Part shown: piece by piece, positions 39,162-45,972 of the stretch
Layout of the letters: each line of letters starts with the position of its first letter
How positions within the stretch are numbered: the stretch's first letter is position 1
Notes under the pieces: model-generated
The model's database searches: none
Seen by the model: the letters and a program-made list of their open reading frames with translations, nothing else
Told to the model about the DNA's origin: nothing
Assembly: GCF_003386285.1 (NCBI RefSeq)
Contig: NZ_QPNC01000020.1
Coordinates: 1-64,000, forward strand
Reading direction: 5' to 3'
DNA length: 64,000 nucleotides
Origin: Nocardiopsis sp. FIRDI 009
Lineage (GTDB): Bacteria > Actinomycetota > Actinomycetes > Streptosporangiales > Streptosporangiaceae
Program-made: the position numbers and the translations under genes

Positions 39162-39180
39162 GCGGCCACATCCTGGCCGC
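39162..39180. promoter_or_regulatory. Palindromic operator between oxidoreductase and WYL regulator genes
   Basis: GCGGCCA-CATCC-TGGCCGC is a perfect 7-bp-arm palindrome in the 61-bp divergent gap. A further half-site GCGGCCA occurs at 39141. It is well placed for autorepression by the WYL regulator. Confidence 0.6.
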
Positions 39181-39201
39181 GATTCCTGGCATTCTGGGCG
39201 C

Positions 39202-40197
39202 ATGTGCGAGGACTCGGTCCGCAGGGGCATGCCGCAGCGGCTGCTGCGTCTGCTGTCCCTGTTGCAGAGCCGACGCGAGTGGTCGGGCGCGGAGCTGACC
39301 GAACGCCTCGGCGTCAGCGCCCGCACCCTGCGCCGCGACGTCGACCGGCTCCGGTCGCTCGACTACCAGGTGGAGGGCGTTCCCGGGGTCGCGGGCGGCT
39401 ACCGGCTCGCCCCCGGACACGACCTCCCGCCGCTGCTGCTCGACGACGAGGAGGCGGTGGCCATCGGGCTCGGCCTGTCGACCGTCTCTGGCGTCGAGGA
39501 GAGCGCGCTCCGGGCCCTGGCCAAACTCCAGCGGGTGCTGCCGACCCGGCTGCGGCCACGCCTGGCCGCGGTCAGCGGCACCATCACGGCGGTGCGCCGT
39601 GCCGGGACCCCGAGGGTCAGCCCCGGCGACCTGGCCGTGCTCGGCTCGTGCTGCCGCGAGTACGCGGTCGTGGACTTTGACTACCGCGACCGCGCGGGAC
39701 GTACGCAGGAGCGTCGGGTCGAACCCCACCACCTGGTCGACCACGGGGACCGCTGGTACCTGGTGGCGTACGACACCGGCCGCGGGGACTGGCGTACCTT
39801 CCGGGTGGACCGGATGGACCGCGTCCGCCGCACCCACCGCCGCTTCACCCCCAGGGAGCTTCCCGCCGCCGACCCCGCCGAGTACGTCGTCCGCTCCTTC
39901 GCCGGGGCGACCCACCGCCACACCGCGCGGATCGTCCTCGGCCTGTCGGCCGCGACCGCGCGCTCCCGGCTGCACGGTCCGATCCCGGGAGAGATCGAGG
40001 CCGCGGGGGAGGACTCGTGCACGGTGCGGATCAGCGCCGACTCGCTCGACCTGGTCTGCCAGTACACGATGGCGGTGCTCTCCCTCGGCGCCGACTTCGA
40101 CCTCGACGCGCCGCCCGAGGTCGTCGATCGTCTGGGCTCCGTGTGCGGTCGACTCGCGGACCGCCCTCCCGCGCACGGCGGCCCGCCGAAGCGCTAG
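39202..40197 (+). CDS. YafY/DeoR-type transcriptional regulator with WYL domain
   Basis: A 331-residue protein. The N-terminal winged helix (10-65) reads RLLRLLSLLQSRREWSGAEL then LGVSARTLRRDVDRLRSLDY. The WYL domain (about 150-225) includes RVEPHHLVDHGDRWYLVAYD and FRVDRMDRV. A C-terminal WCX-like region follows. WYL proteins sense small ligands or nucleic acids. The ATG at 39202 was chosen because the upstream in-frame sequence contains the operator palindrome. The divergent flavoprotein gene is the likely target. Confidence 0.87.
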   Translation: MCEDSVRRGMPQRLLRLLSLLQSRREWSGAELTERLGVSARTLRRDVDRLRSLDYQVEGVPGVAGGYRLAPGHDLPPLLLDDEEAVAIGLGLSTVSGVEESALRALAKLQRVLPTRLRPRLAAVSGTITAVRRAGTPRVSPGDLAVLGSCCREYAVVDFDYRDRAGRTQERRVEPHHLVDHGDRWYLVAYDTGRGDWRTFRVDRMDRVRRTHRRFTPRELPAADPAEYVVRSFAGATHRHTARIVLGLSAATARSRLHGPIPGEIEAAGEDSCTVRISADSLDLVCQYTMAVLSLGADFDLDAPPEVVDRLGSVCGRLADRPPAHGGPPKR

Positions 40198-40207
40198 GGT
40201 CGGGGCC

Positions 40208-41068
40208 GTGAACACCGCGACCCCACCCCACAGTCTGGCCGACGTGATCTCCGCCTTCGAGGAGATGTACCCTCCGAGCTGGGCCATGTCCTGGGACGCC
40301 GTCGGCCTCGTGTGCGGGGACCCCGAGCAGACCGTGCGGCGCGTCCTCTTCGCCGTCGACCCCGTCGCCGCGGTCGTGGACGAGGCCCTGGAGTGGGGCG
40401 CGGACCTGATCATCACCCACCACCCGCTCATGCTGCGCGGCGTCACGAGTGTGGCCGCCGACACCCCCAAGGGCAACGTCGTGCACCGGCTCATCCGCGC
40501 CGGGGCCGCCCTGTACACCGCGCACACCAACGCCGACACGGCCGCGCCCGGTGTGTCCGACGCCCTGGCGCGCGCGGTCGGCCTCAACGGGGAGCTGCGC
40601 CCCCTCGACCCCGACACCACCGACCCCGAGGGGCGGCGCGGCATCGGACGGATCGGCATCCTGGACCAGCCGATGATCCTGCACGACTTCGCCGCCCAGG
40701 TGGCCCAGGGGCTGCCCGCGACGGCCCCCGGGATCCGTGTCGCGGGCGACCTGGACCGCCTGGTCACCATCGTCGCCGTGTCCGGCGGGGCGGGCGACTC
40801 GCTGCTCGGCGCCGCACGGGCGGCGGGGGTGGACGTGTTCGTCACCTCGGACCTGCGCCACCACCCGGCCTCGGAGTTCGTCGAGGACCCCGGACCCGCC
40901 CTCATCGACACCCCCCACTTCGCCAGCGAGTGGCCCTGGCTCGCGGACGGGGCGATCCACCTGGCCGACGCACTCGCGCGCGCGAACGGCTCCGATGGGG
41001 CTAACGTGGAGATCCGGGTGTCGACGATCGTGACGGACGCCTGGTCGCGGGCCTTCTCCCACATCTGA
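40208..41068 (+). CDS. Nif3-like dinuclear metal centre protein
   Basis: A 286-residue Nif3/YbgI family protein. It has SWDAVGLVCGDPEQTVRRVL near 27-46, the metal-binding LIITHHPLMLRG near 67-78, HTNADTA near 103-109, and C-terminal DLRHHPASEF and DTPHFASEWPW segments. The family is thought to be a GTP cyclohydrolase I type 2-like hydrolase, but its reaction is not settled. GTG at 40208 lies 10 bp after the regulator stop. It leads a conserved actinobacterial cluster with a zinc-ribbon coiled-coil protein and a histidine phosphatase (compare Rv2230c-Rv2229c-Rv2228c). Confidence 0.9.
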   Translation: MNTATPPHSLADVISAFEEMYPPSWAMSWDAVGLVCGDPEQTVRRVLFAVDPVAAVVDEALEWGADLIITHHPLMLRGVTSVAADTPKGNVVHRLIRAGAALYTAHTNADTAAPGVSDALARAVGLNGELRPLDPDTTDPEGRRGIGRIGILDQPMILHDFAAQVAQGLPATAPGIRVAGDLDRLVTIVAVSGGAGDSLLGAARAAGVDVFVTSDLRHHPASEFVEDPGPALIDTPHFASEWPWLADGAIHLADALARANGSDGANVEIRVSTIVTDAWSRAFSHI

Positions 41069-41166
41069 CGGCCCCCTTCCGCCCCGCCGGGCGGTCGAAC
41101 CAACTGCACAGAGACGGGCGCGGACGGCGACCCCGCCTTCCCCAGCCACTCCAGGAGACGTGACAA

Positions 41167-41928
41167 GTGAAAGCCGAACCCGCCGCACAGGCCAGACTGC
41201 TCGACCTCCAGGCCCTGGACACCGAGCTCCAGCGTCTGGACCACCGTGCCCGGAACCTCAAGGAGGTCTCCGAGGCGGCGGAGCTCAAGGAGCGCGTGGA
41301 GGCGATCGACGCCGAACTGATCGCCGTGCGGACGCGGATCTCCGACGTGGGCCGCGAGCAGCGCAAGGCGGAGAGCGACGTCGACCAGGTGCGGGCGCGC
41401 GCCGAACGCGACTCCAAGCGCCTGGAGTCGGGTGCCATCACCAACGCCAAGGAGTTGCAGAACCTCCAGTCGGAGATCGCCTCCCTGGGCCGCCGCCAGG
41501 CCGAACTGGAGGAGGTCGTGCTGGAGGTGATGGAGCGCGCCGAGGGCCTGGAGGCCGAGGCGGCCCGTCTGGCCGCCGAGCACGAGGCGACCGCCGCCAA
41601 GTACACCGAGGTCGTCGCCCGCCGCGACACCGCCGCCGCCGAGATCCGGTTGGACCGGGACCGGATCGCCCGGAACCGTGAACGGGTGGCCGCCGACGTG
41701 CCCGCCGACCTGCTGGCACTGTACGACAAGCTGCGCGACCAGTACGACGGGCTGGCCGCCGCGCCGCTGCGGTACGGGCGCTGCGGCGGCTGCAAGCTCG
41801 CCCTGAGCACGGTGGAACTCAACGAGATCCGCGCGACCCCCGCGGACGAGGTCGTCCGCTGTGAGGACTGCCGTCGCATTCTGGTGCGCACCGAGGAGCC
41901 GGGTCCGGGCGCCCAGACCGCGCAGTGA
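41167..41928 (+). CDS. C4-type zinc-ribbon coiled-coil protein (CdsZ/zf-RING_7 family)
   Basis: A 253-residue protein. It is almost wholly coiled coil from 10 to 190 (heptads of Leu/Ala/Ile with Glu/Arg), ending in a four-cysteine zinc ribbon: CGGC near 204 and CEDC near 233. It starts with GTG. It lies between the nif3-like and phosphatase genes and overlaps the latter (GTGA). Family members are widespread in actinobacteria; roles in RNA or translation quality control have been proposed but cannot be read here. Confidence 0.85.
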   Translation: MKAEPAAQARLLDLQALDTELQRLDHRARNLKEVSEAAELKERVEAIDAELIAVRTRISDVGREQRKAESDVDQVRARAERDSKRLESGAITNAKELQNLQSEIASLGRRQAELEEVVLEVMERAEGLEAEAARLAAEHEATAAKYTEVVARRDTAAAEIRLDRDRIARNRERVAADVPADLLALYDKLRDQYDGLAAAPLRYGRCGGCKLALSTVELNEIRATPADEVVRCEDCRRILVRTEEPGPGAQTAQ

Positions 41929-42584
41929 GCACCGGCTGGGGGACCGCGGAGGAGCACCCGACCCGGCTGGTGCTGCTGCGGCACGGGCAGACCCCGCTGT
42001 CCGTGGAACGCCGGTTCGCCGGGCGTGGTGACTTCCCGCTGACCGACCAGGGGCACGTCCAGGCCCGGGCGGCGGCGCGCCGCCTGGCCGCCTGGCCGAT
42101 CGACGCGGTGGTCTCCTCCCCGCTCCGGCGGGCCCGCGACACCGCCGCCTACGCCGCCGAGGAGCTCGGGCTGCCGGTCGAGGTCGACGAGGGGTTCGTG
42201 GAGACCGACTTCGGTGCCTGGGAGGGGATGACCTTCGCCGAGGCGCGGGAGCGGGCGCCCGGTGACGTCGACGCGTGGCTGGCCGACCCGGAGACGGCGC
42301 CGCCCGGGGGCGAGAGCTTCGCCAAGGCGGCGGAGCGGGTCGGTGCCGCGCGCGAGGCCCTCCTCGACCGGCACCGGGGACGCACCGTCCTGGTGGTCAC
42401 GCACGTGACCCCGATCAAGGTGGTCGTGCAGCAGGCGATGCTCGCCCCGGTGACGGCCCTGTACCGGATGTACCTGGACACGGCCTGTCTGACCGAGGTG
42501 GACTGCTACGCGGACGGGCCCATGGTGGTGCGGTCCCTGAACGACACCGCCCATCTGGACGAGAGCCGCGGCGAACGTGCGTAG
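41925..42584 (+). CDS. Histidine phosphatase family protein (phosphoglycerate mutase-like)
   Basis: A 219-residue histidine phosphatase. LVLLRHGQTPLSVERRFAG near 15-33 holds the phospho-accepting His. SSPLRRARDTA, ETDFGAWEGMTFAEA and VVTHVTPIKVVV near 159-170 supply the remaining catalytic pocket, including the second His. It corresponds to the C-terminal half of the bifunctional RNase HI/acid phosphatase found at this locus in mycobacteria (Rv2228c-like). The RNase H domain is absent here and no RNase H sequence is seen upstream. Its TAG stop overlaps the putative -10 of rnpB. Confidence 0.88.
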   Translation: MSTGWGTAEEHPTRLVLLRHGQTPLSVERRFAGRGDFPLTDQGHVQARAAARRLAAWPIDAVVSSPLRRARDTAAYAAEELGLPVEVDEGFVETDFGAWEGMTFAEARERAPGDVDAWLADPETAPPGGESFAKAAERVGAAREALLDRHRGRTVLVVTHVTPIKVVVQQAMLAPVTALYRMYLDTACLTEVDCYADGPMVVRSLNDTAHLDESRGERA

Positions 42585-42593
42585 AATGCGGGG

Positions 42594-42986
42594 TGAGGGG
42601 GAGTCGGCCAGACGGTCGCGGCCCCGTGCCGACGGCACGGGTTCGAGGAAAGTCCGGACTCCACAGGGCAGGGTGGTCGGTAACACCGACCCGGGGTGAC
42701 CCGCGGGACAGTGCCACAGAAAACAGACCGCCACCGCTCGCGGTGGTAAGGGTGAAACGGTGGTGTAAGAGACCACCAGCGGCCGGAGTGATCCGGTCGG
42801 CTAGGTAAACCCCACCCGGAGCAAGGTCAAAAAGGGGGCCTTCGGGTTCCCGCGCGGATGTTCGAGGGCGGCCCGCCCGAGTCCGCGGGTAGACCGCACC
42901 GAGGCCGTCGGCAACGGCGGTCCCAGATGGATGACCGTCCGGTCCCTTCGGACCGACAGAATCCGGCTTATCGGCCGACTCCCTTC
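42594..42986 (+). ncRNA. rnpB: RNase P RNA (type A)
   Basis: This is the catalytic RNA of RNase P. Diagnostic universal segments are GAGGAAAGTCCGGACTCC near 42646 (P2-P4/CRI), ACAGAAAACAGACCGCC near 42716, GGTAAGGGTGAAACGG, and the 3' ACAGAATCCGGCTTA near 42956 (CRV). The 5' GGGGAGTCGGCC pairs with the 3' GGCCGACTCCC to close P1. Total length is about 390 nt, as in actinobacteria. A -10-like TAGAAT at 42582-42587 overlaps the stop codon of the upstream phosphatase, placing the start near 42594. Exact ends are estimated. Confidence 0.95.
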
Positions 42987-43168
42987 CTCACACCCTTCCC
43001 CGGCCCCGCCGCCACGGCGCTACAGCCCTCCGGTGATGGCTGAATCCCCGTGTCCGTGGGAGGATTGGCACCGTGCTCCGTACCCGGGTGGCGTCCGGAG
43101 CGCGTCCGCCCGTGGGCCGCGAGGTCGGCGGCCCGACGGGCATCGGCGTCCACGGGAATGGGTGACTC

Positions 43169-43318
43169 TTGTTCGACTCCACCATCTTCTGGGTGATCCT
43201 CTTCGGCCTGCCGGGCCTGGCGATCGTCGTGATCATCGCGCTCGCCTCCTACCAGGCCTCGGGCGTTCAGCAGGACGGTCGTGACGACGCACCCGACGAC
43301 GACTCGTCGATCAGCTGA
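43169..43318 (+). CDS. Small single-pass membrane protein
   Basis: A 49-residue frame starting with TTG at 43169 encodes LFDSTIFWVILFGLPGLAIV then VIIALASYQASG and an Asp-rich tail ending DDDSSIS. It has one clear transmembrane helix (residues 5-28) with a disordered acidic C-terminus. GGTGA precedes the TTG, and no ATG/GTG start is available in frame. Its last 52 bp overlap the convergent carbonic-anhydrase fusion gene, so one 3' end may be misassigned. The membrane helix and codon bias support real translation. Confidence 0.5.
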   Translation: MFDSTIFWVILFGLPGLAIVVIIALASYQASGVQQDGRDDAPDDDSSIS

Positions 43319-45621
43319 CCCCCGCCCGTGCGCGGCGGTGGGACGGGACCGGCGATGTCCTGGAGACCGCGCACCGGGGTGAACCGCCCCGTCTCGGGAT
43401 CCAACAGGTGCACCTTGGCCGTCTCTAGGTCGTAGTACATCCCCGTCAGCGTCAGAGCCCCCGACTCCACCCGTTCCCGTACCACCTGGTAGCTCATCAG
43501 GTTGCGGAGCTGTTCCTCCACGTTGGCCTGGGCCAGACGGCACAGGGTCCGCGTGGTCGGTGTGCTCTCCGGATCGCTCTGCGGGACGTCGACACGCGCC
43601 AGGCTCGGCGCCGCGTTGGCCAGCCAGCGGCACATGTGCGTGGTGCCGGTCTCGTCCGCGTCCGTGTGGGCGCCCTCCAACAGGGCCTTCATCGCCCCGC
43701 AGTGGGAGTGTCCGCACACGACGATCGAGGGCACCCCCAGCACCGTGACCGCGTACTCGATCGCGGCCCCCACCGATCCGTCCCCGGGCGTGCCCGACGG
43801 CGGCACCAGGTTGCCCACGTTGCGCAGGGTGAACAGGTCACCGGGGCCGCTGGAGGTGATCACGTTGGGCACCACGCGCGAGTCGGCGCACGTGACGAAC
43901 AGCGCGGTCGGGTACTGGCCGTGCGCGAGCCGGCTCATCACCGACCGCATCCGGTCGGCCGTGCTGGCGTGGTACTCACGGGCGCCAGCGGTCAGCAGCC
44001 CCAGCGCGTTCACCTCGTTGTCGGCCTCTCCGCGCATCTCCCAGGGCGCCCACCACCGCCCCGGTCCGGGAAGGGAGGTCTTGGCCGCCGGAGCGGTCCG
44101 CGCGGAGCTGCGCGTGTACCACTGCTCGTGGGTCTCGTCGATGTCGACGCTGCCGCCGCCGCGCTCGTGGTCCACGCGCCAGGCGTGGATGGACTCGAAG
44201 GCCGCGTGGTCCATGAAGTCGACGTGCAGGTCGAGGTCGACCCGGGCCCCGGACGGGATCGTGCGCAGGACGTGCGCGAGTCGGGGCACGCCCAGGAAGG
44301 TGAGCGATCCGTGGACGGAGACGTGTACGCGGTCGCCGCGCTCTTCGGTGCGGACGGTGAACCGGGTGAGCCGCCGCAGTGACACGATCATCGCCAGCGC
44401 GAACCCGAGGAACACCCCCTCCAGGAGTCCTAGGAAGACCACACCGAACAGAGTCACCAGGTAGACGCTGGCCTCGTGGTGACGGCGCAGGTCGCGCAGG
44501 TGGGCGATGGAGACCATCCGTGCCCCGACGAAGACCAGCAGCGCTGCCAGCGCGGCCATCGGGATGAGCTCGACCACGCGCGCGAACAGGGCGACGAACA
44601 GCAGGATCCACACGCCGTGCAGGATCGCCGACAGGGGTGTGCGGCCCCCGGCGCGCACGTTGGTCGTACTGCGCACGATCACCCCGGCCACGGGCAGCCC
44701 GCCCAGGGCCCCGCTGACGGTGTTGGCCGCGCCCTGGCCGAACAGTTCGCGGTTGAGCCGCACGCGGCGTCCGCCGTGCTCGCGGTCCACGGCGATCGCC
44801 GACAGCAGCGACTCCACGCTCGCGACCATCGCCACCGCGGCCACGGCCATGGCCACGCCGTGCCACTGACCGGCCTCGGGCAGGGCGGGGCCGGACCAGG
44901 CGTCGACGAGGGAGTCGGGCAGGGAGACGGTCTGCACCTCCCACCGTCCCAGGGTGGCGATGGCGGTCGCCGTGCCCACCGCGACCAGGGAGGCGGGAAC
45001 GACCGAGGGGCGGATCCGGCCGATCGGCGGCAGCTTGCCCCAGCCGAACATGATGGCGATGGTGATGACCCCGACCGCGACGGCGGCCGTGTGGTTGTGC
45101 GCGACCTGGTGCGGCAGGTCGGCGATGTTCCTGAGCGCCGAACTCTGCGGCGCCCCGCCCAGCACCACGTGCAGTTGGGCGAGGGCGATGGTGGCGCCGA
45201 CCCCGGCCAGCATGCCGTGGATGACGGCGGGGGAGACGGCCAACGCCGCGCGGGCGATGCGGACGGCGCCGAGGGCGATCTGGAGCAGTCCGGCGAGGAT
45301 GGTGATGAGGCAGGTGACCCGCCAGCCGTAGGTGGTGATCAGCTCGGCGACGATGATCGTCTGTGCCGCGGTGGGCCCGCTGACCTGCACCATGGATCCG
45401 CCGAGCAGCCCGGCCACGATACCGCCGACGATGGCCGCTGTCAGGCCGGCCATGAGGGGAGCGCCCGCGGCGACGGCGATGCCCAGGGACAGCGGGACGG
45501 CGACCAGGAAGACGACGAGGGAGGCCCCGACGTCGGTCATGACGGTTCTCCGGTCGGGGAGACGCCGGGAGGAGGCCGGGTGCGGCGGTGTGGTCGGTGG
45601 CCCCTGGGCATCGGTGCGCAT
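43267..45621 (-). CDS. SulP-family transporter fused to STAS-like domain and beta-carbonic anhydrase
   Basis: A 784-residue fusion. Residues 30-420 are a SulP/SLC26 anion transporter with about ten or more hydrophobic segments, the SGPTAAQTIIVAEL motif and NTVSGALGGLPVAGVIVRS. Residues 425-490 look like a STAS domain. Residues 550-760 are a beta-class carbonic anhydrase with zinc ligands in CADSRVVP near 577 and CGHSHCGAM near 636. This is the Rv3273-type architecture and should couple bicarbonate transport to CO2 hydration at the membrane. The ATG at 45621 follows GGAGC; an upstream frame start at 45750 lacks a ribosome-binding site. Confidence 0.9.
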   Translation of the reverse strand: MRTDAQGPPTTPPHPASSRRLPDRRTVMTDVGASLVVFLVAVPLSLGIAVAAGAPLMAGLTAAIVGGIVAGLLGGSMVQVSGPTAAQTIIVAELITTYGWRVTCLITILAGLLQIALGAVRIARAALAVSPAVIHGMLAGVGATIALAQLHVVLGGAPQSSALRNIADLPHQVAHNHTAAVAVGVITIAIMFGWGKLPPIGRIRPSVVPASLVAVGTATAIATLGRWEVQTVSLPDSLVDAWSGPALPEAGQWHGVAMAVAAVAMVASVESLLSAIAVDREHGGRRVRLNRELFGQGAANTVSGALGGLPVAGVIVRSTTNVRAGGRTPLSAILHGVWILLFVALFARVVELIPMAALAALLVFVGARMVSIAHLRDLRRHHEASVYLVTLFGVVFLGLLEGVFLGFALAMIVSLRRLTRFTVRTEERGDRVHVSVHGSLTFLGVPRLAHVLRTIPSGARVDLDLHVDFMDHAAFESIHAWRVDHERGGGSVDIDETHEQWYTRSSARTAPAAKTSLPGPGRWWAPWEMRGEADNEVNALGLLTAGAREYHASTADRMRSVMSRLAHGQYPTALFVTCADSRVVPNVITSSGPGDLFTLRNVGNLVPPSGTPGDGSVGAAIEYAVTVLGVPSIVVCGHSHCGAMKALLEGAHTDADETGTTHMCRWLANAAPSLARVDVPQSDPESTPTTRTLCRLAQANVEEQLRNLMSYQVVRERVESGALTLTGMYYDLETAKVHLLDPETGRFTPVRGLQDIAGPVPPPRTGGGQLIDESSSGASSRPSC

Positions 45622-45972
45622 GGTTGCTCCGTTCGGGTCGGACCAGGCGGTCGGGTGGCGGTGCACACGGACGTCGGTGTCCGGACGGGGGATGCGCGTG
45701 GGAACGCGGAACGGCACTTCGGACGCGAAGAGTCCGTAGCTAGTTACCAACTGTAGTCAATGGAGGGCATGCGATGTGACGGACTGTCGTGGTTCTGGCA
45801 ACCGTTTTCTTGGTTTCACACCGCGTTCCGACTCCGGGAACGAAGAACCGCCGAGGCGAAGGGGGTCCGTCGTCGCCTCGGCGGTGTGAAGTGACCGGGT
45901 GCGCGGACCGGAAGGTCCCGATATGTCGTCACGCCGCGTCACGGTGGGCGTCGGCCCGTCGTGCCCTCCGGC

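Noticed and set aside
37702-41583. A 1293-codon open frame on the minus strand
   Set aside because: It runs through three well-supported genes on both strands (flavoprotein, WYL regulator, Nif3-like). Long spurious frames are normal at this GC content, and its translation has no domain.
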